64,000 bases of DNA from Pleurocapsa sp. PCC 7327 (GCF_000317025.1 NC_019689.1:2209501-2273500); one strand, 5' to 3'. Shown: positions 1 through 8,531, counted from the stretch's first letter. Numbers and translations: made by a program. The notes: generated by a model from the letters alone, not told the origin.

Positions 1-77
1 AATCTTATTGCATATGGTGTCATTTTCTTTTGCCTGAAGAATATAAGAGAATAAATCGATAGGAATAGCTTACAAGT

Positions 78-461
78 ATGACTTCCAAATTTACTCATAC
101 CAACTCGGAAAAAGATGTCAGTAAGGAATCGGAAGAGATAACTTCTGCATCTGTAGAGGAGGTTGTATCTGTAGAACCAGTTAAATCGACACCAACAGAA
201 ACTCCGGAAAATCGCATCGAGTTACCCAAACCCGATGCCGAAAATATAACAGTGTTGACTGATAAGTTACCAAATAAGCCAATTTTGCCTTGGAATCGCT
301 ATGATTCTCCTTGGGAAGAGTCAGTAAATGAAGAAGAAACGGGATCGAATTCTCCTGAGAATGCAGCAGAAATTTCTGAGGGAGCGGCATTAAAAAATTC
401 TACCGAGACAGAAACAGGCAACACAGTAACGGATAAAACTGAGTCCGACGAAGTGGATTGA
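78..461 (+). CDS. Acidic low-complexity hypothetical protein
   Basis: A 127-residue protein very rich in Glu, Ser, Thr, Asn and Val, with no hydrophobic segment and no recognisable domain. It looks intrinsically disordered and strongly acidic. A short central stretch with Pro and Trp (LPNKPILPWNRYDSPWEES, residues about 64-83) is the only part that looks constrained and may be a binding motif. The ATG at 78 is the first start in this frame. The protein ends just before an interspersed repeat. I do not recognise a family. Its function is unknown and the upstream context lies outside the window. Confidence 0.6.
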   Translation: MTSKFTHTNSEKDVSKESEEITSASVEEVVSVEPVKSTPTETPENRIELPKPDAENITVLTDKLPNKPILPWNRYDSPWEESVNEEETGSNSPENAAEISEGAALKNSTETETGNTVTDKTESDEVD

Positions 462-504
462 AGAAGTCAGAAGGCAGGAGAGTGAGGAGAGTAGGGGGAT
501 GAGG

Positions 505-566
505 GAAGTGTGGAGGGAGTGGGAGACTGGGAAGAAGACATACTACTAATCACTAACTACTAACTC
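505..566. repeat. Interspersed purine-rich repeat, copy A
   Basis: A purine-rich tract containing GGGAGACTGGGAAGAAGAC, followed by ACTACTAATCACTAAC-like heptamers. It closely matches the stretch at 62769-62826. Related, more diverged versions lie at 47735-47800 (opposite orientation) and in the 3' end of the TrmJ gene near 50805-50872. It separates two genes and has no coding potential of its own. Confidence 0.6.
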
Positions 567-591
567 TCACCAATCCAAAATCAAAAATTAA

Positions 592-1011
592 ATGAATCAC
601 TATCAAAAAATTCTCTCAATCCAAACTACGGGAAAATCTCTACATAAAATCACCCATAAAGTAGAAGCGATTGTCACTCAATCGGGAATCAAAACGGGAT
701 TGTGTACGCTTTTTGTCCGGCATACTTCTGCTTCTCTAGTGATTCAAGAAAATGCCGATCCCGACGTGTTGAAAGATTTAGCCAACTTTTTTGCTAGATT
801 AGTGCCTGAAGACCCTACGCTTTACATTCATAATGCTGAGGGACCCGACGACATGCCAGCGCATATTCGCTCGGCACTAACCCATACTTCAGAACAGATT
901 CCCATCGCCAGAGGAAAATTAGTTTTAGGGACTTGGCAGGGAATTTATTTATGGGAGCATCGTCAATGGAGCCATCACAGAGAAGTTGTAGTACATATTA
1001 GCGGAAAATGA
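592..1011 (+). CDS. YjbQ/UPF0047 family protein
   Basis: A 139-residue single-domain protein of the YjbQ (UPF0047, secondary thiamine-phosphate synthase) family. Family hallmarks are visible: the central [17 protein letters not shown] block (residues about 38-54), a [20 protein letters not shown] segment, and the C-terminal [12 protein letters not shown] with [10 protein letters not shown]-type ending. Length is typical. E. coli YjbQ has weak thiamine phosphate synthase activity; the physiological role is unsettled. Its stop overlaps the start of ridA by four bases (ATGA), so the two are probably translationally coupled. Confidence 0.9.
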   Translation: MNHYQKILSIQTTGKSLHKITHKVEAIVTQSGIKTGLCTLFVRHTSASLVIQENADPDVLKDLANFFARLVPEDPTLYIHNAEGPDDMPAHIRSALTHTSEQIPIARGKLVLGTWQGIYLWEHRQWSHHREVVVHISGK

Positions 1012-1409
1012 ACGATCGCAGAATTATTCGCACCGATAACGCACCCGCACCCGTTGGTCCCTACAATCAGGCAATCGCAGCTAGCGGTCAAATGCTGTTT
1101 GTAGCAGGACAAATTCCCCTCGATCCTCAAACTGGAGACATTGTAGGAGCGGGAGATGTCGCCAAGCAAACGCAACAAGTAATGGCAAACCTGGAAGCCA
1201 TTCTCAAAGCAGCGGGTGCCAGTTGGGAAGATGTAGTGAAAACGACCGTCTTCCTGACCGACTTACAGAATTTTGCCGCCATGAATCAAGTTTATGGCGG
1301 GTACTTCAGCAAAGGCAATGCCCCCGCACGTGCCTGCGTCGAGGTTTCTCGCTTACCTAAAGATGTTTTGGTAGAAATCGAGTGCATCGCCGTTGTCGGG
1401 ACTCGATGA
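1008..1409 (+). CDS. ridA: RidA family enamine/imine deaminase
   Basis: A 133-residue RidA (YjgF/YER057c/UK114) protein. RidA hydrolyses reactive 2-aminoacrylate-type enamines and imines released by PLP enzymes, protecting other PLP enzymes. Motifs seen are [10 protein letters not shown] near the N terminus, [13 protein letters not shown], and the C-terminal [20 protein letters not shown] block with the conserved Arg used for carboxylate binding. Length is normal. It overlaps the upstream YjbQ-family gene by four bases. Confidence 0.93.
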   Translation: MNDRRIIRTDNAPAPVGPYNQAIAASGQMLFVAGQIPLDPQTGDIVGAGDVAKQTQQVMANLEAILKAAGASWEDVVKTTVFLTDLQNFAAMNQVYGGYFSKGNAPARACVEVSRLPKDVLVEIECIAVVGTR

Positions 1410-1539
1410 AGGCGATAGCGAACCATTTTTTGTAGGCGAGAATTGACCTGCGATCCCAACAAAAACTCTGCTATCTAGAAGACAGTTGAAATTTGGACAC
1501 CATACCATTTTTCAAAAGTAATGACAGAGATAGTTGATT

Positions 1540-1583
1540 GCCCTCACCCCCAACCCCTCTCCCAATTTGGGAGAGGGGTGAAG
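1540..1583. repeat. CCCTCACCCCCAACCCCTCTCCC palindromic repeat
   Basis: A perfect hairpin at 1554-1578: CCCCTCTCCC, a 5-base loop, then GGGAGAGGGG, preceded by a C-rich arm. The same element lies in opposite orientation at 8621-8659 with a different loop. It is a dispersed palindromic repeat, not a gene-specific site. Confidence 0.75.
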
Positions 1584-1611
1584 AATGTTGATCGCGACTA
1601 ATGAAAATTGG

Positions 1612-2133
1612 TTAGAACTGGAAGTAGTGCATTAATTGAGAGATTAATCGACTATCTAAAACAAGTCGGCGCTGTAGATCGGCTAAATTGCGATAAACGC
1701 CATTTTCTTGTCGATTTTGAATGATTAATTCAGCTAAAGAAGGTTCGAGACAGGGAATTTGCTCGAGTTGTTCTGTCGAGGCAGTATTGGGATTGATGCG
1801 CCTAGGAGTTAAGAGACTTTCCGGATCGCAATAGCCGAAGTATAAGATAGGTTTGAGGGGTTGGAGACGTTGTACGGGTACGTTAATAGCTGCGGCAATA
1901 TCTTCTAGGCAGAGAAACTGAACTCCCATGCTCGTCAGTTCTGCTAACGTTCGTGCTTGGTGGATAGAAATACCAGGCAATCTGAGCCAATCATCGACGC
2001 TGGCATGGTTAGCATCGATTTGAATGCCAAGTTCGATCGCGACCACAACTTCTTCGAGAGATTGAAAGCGATAGTAGGGATCGCTCAAAATTTTAGCGCG
2101 GATTTTTTGCCAATTCGGGTTCAGCCATTTCAT
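1612..2133 (-). CDS. Helix-hairpin-helix (ComEA-like) protein
   Basis: A 173-residue protein with two helix-hairpin-helix-like regions. The first, DDWLRLPGISIHQARTL, is at residues about 43-59. The second is a ComEA/PsbU-type block near residues 115-165 (INPNTASTEQLEQIPCLEP, then a NGVYRNLADLQRR segment). Such domains bind DNA backbone or act as protein-protein modules. There is no signal peptide or membrane segment, so it is probably cytoplasmic. Its start overlaps the stop of the upstream TM2-domain gene by four bases, so the two form an operon. Its specific role is unknown. Confidence 0.8.
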   Translation of the reverse strand: MKWLNPNWQKIRAKILSDPYYRFQSLEEVVVAIELGIQIDANHASVDDWLRLPGISIHQARTLAELTSMGVQFLCLEDIAAAINVPVQRLQPLKPILYFGYCDPESLLTPRRINPNTASTEQLEQIPCLEPSLAELIIQNRQENGVYRNLADLQRRLVLDSRLISQLMHYFQF

Positions 2134-2534
2134 GCAATGCGATCGAGCAGTTGGCGGCGTTTTTGTTCAAATTCGTATTCCGATACTAATCCATCTTCGC
2201 GCAGGCGATCGAGTTCCCGCAACGCTTCGGCAACTGCGCCGATTTGCGAAGGAGCGAATCCGCCTAAATTAGTGCTAGCGATGGGCTGGTTATTGAACTG
2301 ACAATTAAATTGCTCTGAATCTTGCACTAAATACCATACCGCATCGATCGCACTGGCAATTCGCGGAATTGGCGTACTCCATAACAGAAGATAAATTACT
2401 CCCCATAGCGGCTGTCCTAGATAAAATTTATGCACTCCCGCGATCGGTATTGGCAAAACTGTCGCTAATAGTGCCAGGATAACGGCGACTTGGCGACTCT
2501 TAGGCTGGTTGAGTAGTTTCCCGACAAATTTCAT
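2130..2534 (-). CDS. TM2 domain membrane protein with SHOCT-like tail
   Basis: A 134-residue protein. Residues about 14-65 form a TM2 module: hydrophobic helix, the turn IAGVHKFYLGQPLWG, then a second helix (VIYLLLWSTPIP). The C-terminal 35 residues (EALRELDRLREDGLVSEYEF) match the short SHOCT-type helical motif often found at the end of small membrane proteins. It precedes and overlaps the helix-hairpin-helix gene by four bases. Function is unknown for this class; a role in membrane-linked oligomerisation is only a guess. Confidence 0.8.
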   Translation of the reverse strand: MKFVGKLLNQPKSRQVAVILALLATVLPIPIAGVHKFYLGQPLWGVIYLLLWSTPIPRIASAIDAVWYLVQDSEQFNCQFNNQPIASTNLGGFAPSQIGAVAEALRELDRLREDGLVSEYEFEQKRRQLLDRIA

Positions 2535-2604
2535 GAACCCTCATGTCTCAAAGCGATCTTAATTAATAACTTTAACGCTTTTGGGCAAGACAAAATCGGC
2601 GAGT

Positions 2605-2657
2605 AGTGCGAGCTTCTAGCTCGCTATTTCCTTAAAAGCGAGCTAGAAGCTCGCACT
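2605..2657. repeat. Perfect 21-bp inverted repeat
   Basis: The arms at 2605-2625 and 2637-2657 are perfectly complementary (arm AGTGCGAGCTTCTAGCTCGCT) with an 11-base AT-rich loop. It lies downstream of the TRAP operon and upstream of the TM2 gene, both on the minus strand. It could stop or protect the TRAP transcript, but there is no clear T-tract. It may equally be an interspersed repeat. Confidence 0.7.
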
Positions 2658-2692
2658 CCCTAACTCCCTTATCTAGGACTGCTATGGCAGCC

Positions 2693-4012
2693 TCACTCAA
2701 ACAGTAAATTTGGCAGAAAATAGACTAAATTGGGAAAAATCATCACTAGAAGCATGACTGCCAACTGTAGAGCCATGTAGGGATACATGCCAGCAAAGAT
2801 CTGATTAATCGTAATGTGTTTCGGGGCAACTCCCTTAAGATAAAAAGCTGACATGGCCACAGGTGGGGATAAAAAAGAGGTTTGTAGATTCAGTGCGTTC
2901 AAAATCCCAAACATCAGCGGATCGATATCGAACCGATCTAGCAAGGGCAAAAAGATAGGCATGAAAATTACAATAATTTCCGTCCATTCCAGGGGCCAAC
3001 CTAGTAGGAAAATAATAATCAAGACGACGATCAGAAATAAGGTTGGCGGTAAGCCCAACCCCGTTACAAACTGCTCGATCGCGCTCGAACCGCCCAACAA
3101 AGCAAACACGGCGGCAAAGATGCTAGAACCGATAAATAACCAGCAAACCATTGCCGAAGAACGCATGCTCAAATAGACGGATTCTTTGAGATTTTGAAAG
3201 GTTAGCTGGCGATGGAAAGCTGCTAGCACTAAGCCACCAATCGCACCTACGGCAGCCGCTTCGGTGGGCGTGGCGATCCCGAAGAGAATTGCCCCTAAAA
3301 CAGACAAGATCAGGACTGTAATTGGCAAGAAGGAGGTAGCTAACATCCGCAAGAGCTTCGGCAGGGGAACGGTGCGCTCTTCTTTAGGGAGCGCTGGTCC
3401 CAAGTTGGGGTTCGTGTAGACTCGAACCAATAGATAGATTAAGTAAGATAGCGACAACAATAAACCGGGAATGAACGCTCCCGCATAGAGTTTGGGCACG
3501 GAAACGCCCGCCGTAGCTCCGTAGAGAATCAACAAGACGCTAGGAGGAATCAAAATTCCCAACGTTCCCCCGGCGGCAATGATCCCCGTGGAGAATTTAA
3601 CCTCATAGTTGGCACGCAGCATTGCGGGTAGCGCCAGCAAGCCCATCAGAGTAACGGCAGCGCCGACGATGCCAGTCGCCGTCGCAAAAATCGTGCAAGT
3701 CAGCAAGGTTGCGATCGCAAGCGATCCCCGAATCGGTCCCATCACAAGCTGAATGCTTCTGAATAAGTCATCCAAGATGCCAGCCCGCTCGATAATGTAA
3801 CCCATGAAGATAAACAGCGGGATCGCAAGCAAAACATCGTTGGTCATAACTCCATAGGTACGCTGTACCAAAAGCTCGAACACGAGCGGTCCAGCGCCGA
3901 TGAAGCCAAAAATCACGCCTAAGCCCATGAGGGTAAAAGCGGTAGGAAAACCCAGCAAAATCGCCAATACCATTACGATCAGCATGATAACGCCGAGAAC
4001 TTCTTGACTCAT
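2693..4012 (-). CDS. TRAP transporter large permease (DctM family)
   Basis: A 439-residue, highly hydrophobic protein with about 12 membrane segments, typical for the TRAP large subunit, the ion-coupled permease. Family blocks visible include AIPLFIFMGYIIERAGI (residues about 61-77), the TGIVGAAVTLMGLLALPAML helix, GTLGILIPPSVLLILYG, and IATPTEAAAVGAIGGL. Its start overlaps the stop of dctQ by four bases. With the adjacent dctQ and dctP genes it forms a complete secondary transporter. The Synechocystis GtrABC TRAP system takes up glutamate with sodium; the same substrate here is inference only. Confidence 0.93.
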   Translation of the reverse strand: MSQEVLGVIMLIVMVLAILLGFPTAFTLMGLGVIFGFIGAGPLVFELLVQRTYGVMTNDVLLAIPLFIFMGYIIERAGILDDLFRSIQLVMGPIRGSLAIATLLTCTIFATATGIVGAAVTLMGLLALPAMLRANYEVKFSTGIIAAGGTLGILIPPSVLLILYGATAGVSVPKLYAGAFIPGLLLSLSYLIYLLVRVYTNPNLGPALPKEERTVPLPKLLRMLATSFLPITVLILSVLGAILFGIATPTEAAAVGAIGGLVLAAFHRQLTFQNLKESVYLSMRSSAMVCWLFIGSSIFAAVFALLGGSSAIEQFVTGLGLPPTLFLIVVLIIIFLLGWPLEWTEIIVIFMPIFLPLLDRFDIDPLMFGILNALNLQTSFLSPPVAMSAFYLKGVAPKHITINQIFAGMYPYMALQLAVMLLVMIFPNLVYFLPNLLFE

Positions 4013-4572
4013 AGCTGGCTCTCCTTGGTCAATTTGCTTTCCGTTTCCTCAACATCGGCGAGGCGTTCGGGCCAAGCGCCCGTCCTCAGAGCTTGAATGC
4101 AGCGAATAATTTCCGCAATGCCCTGAAGAAGCAGTAAAATGCCAGCCACCGGGATAACCGTCTTAAAGGGATAGATAGGCGTTCCCACCGTCGTGACGCT
4201 AGACTTTTCCTGAATGCTCCAGGAATCTGCGGCAAAGTCGAATCCATACCAGACCAGCGCTAGAACGCCGGGGATGAAGAACAGGAAATAGAGCGCTAAA
4301 TCCAAAGCGGCTTGCGCTCGCACGGGCAGGCTGCGGTGAAACATATCTCCTCTGACGTGACCGTTGCGAGCCAACGTGTAGGCTCCACCCATCATGATAA
4401 AGGTGCCGTACATGATGTAGCTCGAATCTACCGACCAGTCTAGCGGCACCCTAAAGACGTAACGGGCAATGACACTGTAGGCAGTCACGACTGTCAAAGT
4501 CAAAATCAACCAAGAGAAGATTTTCCCAATCCAGGTATTCAAGCGATCGATCCAAAATAAAAAGGGTCTCAC
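4009..4572 (-). CDS. TRAP transporter small permease (DctQ family)
   Basis: A 187-residue protein with four predicted membrane helices, the normal layout for the TRAP small subunit. The motif VPLDWSVDSSYIMYGTFIMMGGAY (residues about 41-64, shown here in two parts: VPLDWSVDSSY and IMYGTFIMMGGAY) and GHVRGDMFHRSLP are family features. The start is a GTG at 4572, supported by an AGGAGG-type ribosome binding site at 4577-4583. It sits between dctP (82 bases upstream) and dctM (four-base overlap). Confidence 0.9.
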   Translation of the reverse strand: MRPFLFWIDRLNTWIGKIFSWLILTLTVVTAYSVIARYVFRVPLDWSVDSSYIMYGTFIMMGGAYTLARNGHVRGDMFHRSLPVRAQAALDLALYFLFFIPGVLALVWYGFDFAADSWSIQEKSSVTTVGTPIYPFKTVIPVAGILLLLQGIAEIIRCIQALRTGAWPERLADVEETESKLTKESQL

Positions 4573-4654
4573 GAATGCCTCCTAGAAGATGTCTCAAGCC
4601 TTCAACCCGTGCGATTGTCCTAGGTACTGACTCTATTGATAGCAAGGAGTCTTG

Positions 4655-5824
4655 CTACGCTTGCGCTTCTTTAAAGAAATGATCGTAAGCAGTTTTGTTC
4701 TCAACCATAATTTCTAGGCGACTGGATGCAACTCGCTTAGCCCAAGCCCGTTGAGAATCAATGACTTTCTTGAAGAAGGGATCGGCTGATTCTTTTGCAA
4801 TTACTTTATCCCAGGCTTGGAGTTGAGCCTCCAAAACCGATTTAGGAGTTATAAAGACTTTAACGCCATTCTTCTCAATTGTTTCGAGGTCTTTGCTATT
4901 GCGATCCATCATCTTCCAGGTAAAGTCGGCAGATTGAGCCATGGTGGCATACTTGATAATGGCTTGTAAGTCCGGCGGCAGGCTGTCGTACTTGCTCTTG
5001 TTCATCTGAAGTTCCAGCATCTCAACGGGTTGGTGATAGGACTGTAACATCAAGACTTTGCGAACGTCTGGAAATCCCAGTCCTTCATCGGAAGAGGGAT
5101 TGCTGAACTCGGCTGCGTCAATTACTCCCCGCTCTAGGCTGGAAACAATTTCACCGCCTGGAATAAACTGGGATGCGGCTCCCATATCCTTAAAAACGTC
5201 GAGAGCAATTCCAGCGGTACGATACTTCAAGCCTTTGAAATCCTCTGGTGCTTTAACCTGTTGCTTAAACCAACCCAAGGGTTGAGTTGGTACGGGCCCG
5301 TGGAAAAAGGAAATAACGTTCTTTTTAAGTTTTGTCTGGAGCAGCTCGTTGTACAGCTCTTGACCGCCGCCATAGTGAATCCACCCCAGCATCATCTCGG
5401 CATCCATCCCAAAAGAGGGACCCGTTCCAAATAAGCTTGCCGCCTTATTTAAGCCAAACCAATAGGCTGGGAAGGCATGTCCGCCATCTAAGGTTCCTTT
5501 ATCTACTGCTTCTATCAACTGAGTGGCACTGGCAACCGATCCTGCTGGTAGGATGTTAATTTTTAGCCGTCCACCAGACATTACCTCAACTTTCTTGCCC
5601 CAATCGAGGAAGATTTCGTGGAAGATATCTTTAGTTGGCCAGCTACTTTGCATCCTCAAAGTAATAGTTTCTCCGGTTGCAGGACTATTTGTAGTCGATT
5701 GAGTGGTTTGAGCAGGTTTATTTTGCCCGTTTTGTACGGCACCACTGCACGCTGCTACAAGAGCACCTACTGCACCTGCTGGAATTAGCTTCAATAATTT
5801 TCGGCGAACTGATTGAATAGACAT
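4655..5824 (-). CDS. TRAP transporter substrate-binding protein (DctP family), lipoprotein-like
   Basis: A 389-residue extracytoplasmic solute receptor. The N terminus has RRKLLKLIPAGAVGALVAAC: twin-arginine-like residues followed by a lipobox-like VAAC, so it may be a Tat-exported lipoprotein or be anchored at Cys26. A low-complexity Gln/Thr/Ser linker (residues about 30-50) precedes the binding domain. DctP-type signatures include TQLIEAVDKGTLDGGHAFPAYW and the carboxylate-clamp region EDFKGLKYRTAGIALDVFKD. It is the first gene of the dctP-dctQ-dctM operon. The substrate is probably an organic or amino acid anion, but is not determined. Confidence 0.92.
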   Translation of the reverse strand: MSIQSVRRKLLKLIPAGAVGALVAACSGAVQNGQNKPAQTTQSTTNSPATGETITLRMQSSWPTKDIFHEIFLDWGKKVEVMSGGRLKINILPAGSVASATQLIEAVDKGTLDGGHAFPAYWFGLNKAASLFGTGPSFGMDAEMMLGWIHYGGGQELYNELLQTKLKKNVISFFHGPVPTQPLGWFKQQVKAPEDFKGLKYRTAGIALDVFKDMGAASQFIPGGEIVSSLERGVIDAAEFSNPSSDEGLGFPDVRKVLMLQSYHQPVEMLELQMNKSKYDSLPPDLQAIIKYATMAQSADFTWKMMDRNSKDLETIEKNGVKVFITPKSVLEAQLQAWDKVIAKESADPFFKKVIDSQRAWAKRVASSRLEIMVENKTAYDHFFKEAQA

Positions 5825-6649
5825 GGCTTTTTCTCGGAAAAATAGCTATCAACAAGGACAAAACGGTCTGGATTCAAACTTTTTTGTCAAAATGAATTTC
5901 CAGTGTTTTTAGATAATCTAGTACGCTGCCAAATCGATCGGGTTATCGAGGTGGACGTATTGCGTCAATAGCGATTTAAGAAACTCGAAAATATGCATCA
6001 TAACTATCGATCGCGTTGTAACTGTACGGTCTAACTCTGCAATTTTTGGCATCTACTGGATGAAAGCAGTTGAATGCCGCGTTAGGTTTGAATTTTACCG
6101 TATCAATGCAACAAAAATAGGCGATCGCTCCCAAAAAGTTTTTTTAAAATTCAATATTCTCTAACGTCTCCAATGGCAAATTCTTTCTTGTTTTCTCCTT
6201 GTAACATCTCTATCGATCGATTCATTGTTGTTGTCCGATCGCAAAAAAAGATTCACATTTATAGCGATATTCGAGCGCGATCGCCAACCGATAAAAAACC
6301 TTTTCTAAGGAAAACAATCTCAATTTTATCGGCTCGATCACTTCCTTAACTTGAGCGATTTTTTTTGCATAATTCTAATCTCTCTTTTGCGATCGCAATT
6401 CGCTGGCGGCAGTTCCCCAACAAGTCATCAATCTTGGCATTGCTTTCTAACTCCCATGCCCTTACTGCTTCAATGGGTTGAGCCGTGCGATCGCCTTAGC
6501 TCGGGTTAGGTTGAATACTTATCAAAAGATCTTTGTCTCATACCAAGCCTAATGCAGTGAAGCGAAGTACCTGGTAGATTCTTCACTTCGTTCGGAATGA
6601 CAACTAATTATCCGAACTGGAAATCATACCATTTCTAAAAAAATTAGTA
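5825..6649. other. Gene-free spacer of about 825 bases
   Basis: No credible reading frame or RNA gene was found. The stretch contains several GCGATCGC-like octamers. Near 6555-6595 an imperfect inverted repeat (GTGAAGCGAAG against CTTCACTTCGTTC) looks like an interspersed repeat. The 5' part must hold the promoter of the divergently oriented TRAP operon start at 5824, but I cannot assign -35/-10 boxes with confidence. Confidence 0.5.
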
Positions 6650-7144
6650 TTACTCTTTGTTAAGAACATGTCTCTTCAAAAGGGATAGTATCTCACCAAT
6701 TTCGGTGCGCATAATCTTAAGTTCGCTTTCAATTGCATTGAGGCGTTCTGGAACTGAAATTTTGGAGCGATCGACAGACAACGGGTTTGGGGCAGATAAA
6801 CTGTTGAGTTTCTTGACAAGTTCTGCCCAGCTACTCGCTTTCAGTCTAAAGTAAGCTTTCGCTTCACGTAATGTTTTAAACTGTTGCTTGAGTAAGTCAA
6901 CGGTATAAATTTTTTTCTGATGCACCTGAGTTTGCCGATCTATATCTTCCTCAACCATATCGACAACCTCATCAATAAGTCGGTCATGATTTTCGGCAAT
7001 TTTAGCTGCCGCACTCAGTATGCGTGAAGTTGTTTTGATTTGCACTTCGGTTTCCTGTTTGAGTCGATCTGCAATGCTGCGAACTCGATCGCTTAACTTT
7101 TGTTTGCGTTGTGTACGTGCGATCGGTGCTGGTTCTTGACTCAT
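6650..7144 (-). CDS. Coiled-coil hypothetical protein
   Basis: A 164-residue, mostly helical soluble protein. Residues about 15-75 and 128-160 have heptad-like spacing of hydrophobics, and the last region (RLNAIESELKIMRTEIGEIL) is a clear short coiled coil. There is no signal peptide, membrane segment or catalytic motif. It follows the longer coiled-coil gene at 7156-7953 with an 11-base gap, so the two are probably co-transcribed and may encode interacting proteins. I do not recognise a named family. Confidence 0.7.
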   Translation of the reverse strand: MSQEPAPIARTQRKQKLSDRVRSIADRLKQETEVQIKTTSRILSAAAKIAENHDRLIDEVVDMVEEDIDRQTQVHQKKIYTVDLLKQQFKTLREAKAYFRLKASSWAELVKKLNSLSAPNPLSVDRSKISVPERLNAIESELKIMRTEIGEILSLLKRHVLNKE

Positions 7145-7155
7145 GGACGTATCCC

Positions 7156-7953
7156 CTATTCGGCAAGGATCTCTTTAATAGCCAACCAGATACGTTGAAA
7201 TTTTTGTAGCAGACCAACCGGAGTGTTTGTTGATTCTTCTTCAACGGAATCGACTAATTGTTGAATTCGATCCATTCTCTCGGCAAGAATATAGAGATTA
7301 TTTACTGCTTCCTCTTTTCTTTCCAGGGAGTCGCGCAACACAATAGTCATTTCGCCTATTTCTCTCTTCAAGCGTTCGTTTTCACGCTTGCGGCGAGTTT
7401 CCCATCCCTTAATGCTTGCTTTTGAGCGTCGTTCGTACTTAAGTTCTTCTTTAACCTCATTGTACAGAGTTAAATACTGTTGCCGTTGAGCGTCTGCCTG
7501 TTGGTATTTAGCTAGCCATTCAGTGGCTTTGGCTTTTTCTTCGTTGTAAAGGCAGAGAGTTTGTTGATGCTTTTGTTGCTCCTCGTTGTACAGAGTCAGG
7601 TAATGCTCTCTTCGAGCGTCTGCCTGTTGGTATTTAGTTAGCCATTCAGTGGCTTTGGCTTTTTCTTCGTTGTAGAGGCAGAGAGTTTGTTGATGTTTTT
7701 GTTTCTCCTCGATATAGAGTTGATAATTCTGGGTTACACGTTCCTGCCACTCATTAACCTTTAATTGATAAGTAACGAGTTGCGTGGCAGCTTCTTCATT
7801 TTCTTTTGCTTTCTGCTTCCACTCATCTCGCTGTGCCCGAACGTTCGCCAAAAGCTGTTCTAGTTCGCGAGGAGGCGTAGGTTCTTTCTTCTGAGAGCGG
7901 GGATTGTTGCGAGCGTTGTCATCATTAGGCGTTCGGCGATCTGCTCTTCGCAT
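7156..7953 (-). CDS. Long coiled-coil protein with internal 42-residue duplication
   Basis: A 265-residue charged helical protein. The N terminus (residues 1-30) is basic, rich in Arg, Asn and Pro, and probably disordered. Residues 82-123 and 124-165 are a tandem repeat of 42 residues (6 heptads), each containing KHQQTLCLYNEEKAKATEWL and TKYQQADA or AKYQQADA. The repeat is near-identical at DNA level too. The C-terminal half (EETRRKRENERLKREIGEM-like, then RMDRIQQLVDSVEEES) continues the coil. It is the first gene of a two-gene unit with 6650-7144. A filament or scaffold-like role is plausible, but no family is recognised. Confidence 0.75.
   Translation of the reverse strand: MRRADRRTPNDDNARNNPRSQKKEPTPPRELEQLLANVRAQRDEWKQKAKENEEAATQLVTYQLKVNEWQERVTQNYQLYIEEKQKHQQTLCLYNEEKAKATEWLTKYQQADARREHYLTLYNEEQQKHQQTLCLYNEEKAKATEWLAKYQQADAQRQQYLTLYNEVKEELKYERRSKASIKGWETRRKRENERLKREIGEMTIVLRDSLERKEEAVNNLYILAERMDRIQQLVDSVEEESTNTPVGLLQKFQRIWLAIKEILAE
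7459..7710 (-). repeat. Two in-frame tandem 126-bp units
   Basis: Two adjacent 126-base units inside the coiled-coil gene encode residues 82-123 and 124-165. The shared marker GAGCGTCTGCCTG occurs at 7488 and 7614, exactly 126 bases apart. The unit is a multiple of seven codons, so copy-number change keeps both the reading frame and the coiled-coil register. Confidence 0.85.
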
Positions 7954-8096
7954 TGGCTTAGCGCAATCTCCAATGTGAATATTTTTTTTACATAATTCTT
8001 TTAAATCTAAAATACTTAGGTTTAGTCATTACCGTCATCAGTATTTATTCTGATGATTCATCAACGATCGCAACTCAAGTCAAAATACTACAATCA

Positions 8097-8127
8097 CTCA
8101 CCCCCTTTTTTAAGGGGGCAGAGGGAA
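8097..8127. repeat. CCCCC-TTTTTTAA-GGGGG palindromic repeat, left copy
   Basis: CCCCCTTTTTTAAGGGGG followed by an AGAGGGAATC tail. A related palindrome is found at 8497-8531 and at 62848-62892. The two copies at 8.1 and 8.5 kb bracket the DUF559 gene. Confidence 0.65.
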
Positions 8128-8133
8128 TCTTTT

Positions 8134-8516
8134 ATGACCAAGTTCAATAATGGTAACTTTTATCTGCCCTACAATCGAAATCTGGTAGAGCGAGCGAAGC
8201 AACTTCGCAAAAACATGACTGCTGCTGAGAAAAAACTATGGTACGGGTATTTGAGAACTTTTAAATTTCGAGTGTTGCGACAAAGACCAATCAGCCATTT
8301 TATTGTCGATTTTTATTGTCCTAGCTTGAAGTTGGTTATAGAAATTGACGGAGAGAACCATTGTACAAATGATGCTCAAGAATATGATGTAGCACGAACT
8401 CAAAAATTAGAGGAATACGTTTACAGGTCGTGAGATTTACGAATCAGCAGGTTTTAAAAGAGTTTGAGATTGTATGTGAGAAGCTTGGAAGTTTGATCCC
8501 CCCTAACCCCCCTTAA
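8134..8516 (+). pseudogene. DUF559 (Vsr-like endonuclease) gene, frameshifted
   Basis: The frame from ATG 8134 reads a DUF559 domain: RNLVERAKQLRKNMTAAEKK, then LWYGYLRTFKFRVLRQRP, HFIVDFYCPSLKLVIEIDGE and the conserved His after it. DUF559 proteins belong to the restriction-endonuclease-like fold related to Vsr. The frame breaks after EEY and stops at 8433. The missing tail (LQVVRFTNQQVLKEFEIVCE) continues in a second frame from about 8421 to a stop at 8514-8516. One lost base near 8419 (EEYG-LQVV expected) explains the break. An in-frame upstream ATG at 8053 exists, but its extra residues are encoded by the flanking repeat, so 8134 is the better start. Confidence 0.8.
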
Positions 8517-8531
8517 AAAAGGGGGAATCTG
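8497..8531. repeat. CCCCC-TTAAAAAA-GGGGG palindromic repeat, right copy
   Basis: C-rich arm, TTAAAAAA centre, G-rich arm and a GGGAATC-type tail, matching the copy at 8097-8127. It overlaps the last codons of the frameshifted DUF559 reading frame. Confidence 0.65.

Noticed and set aside
7459-7710. Repeat array that might be mistaken for CRISPR
   Set aside because: Two 126-base in-frame coding units without spacers; no cas genes anywhere in the window.
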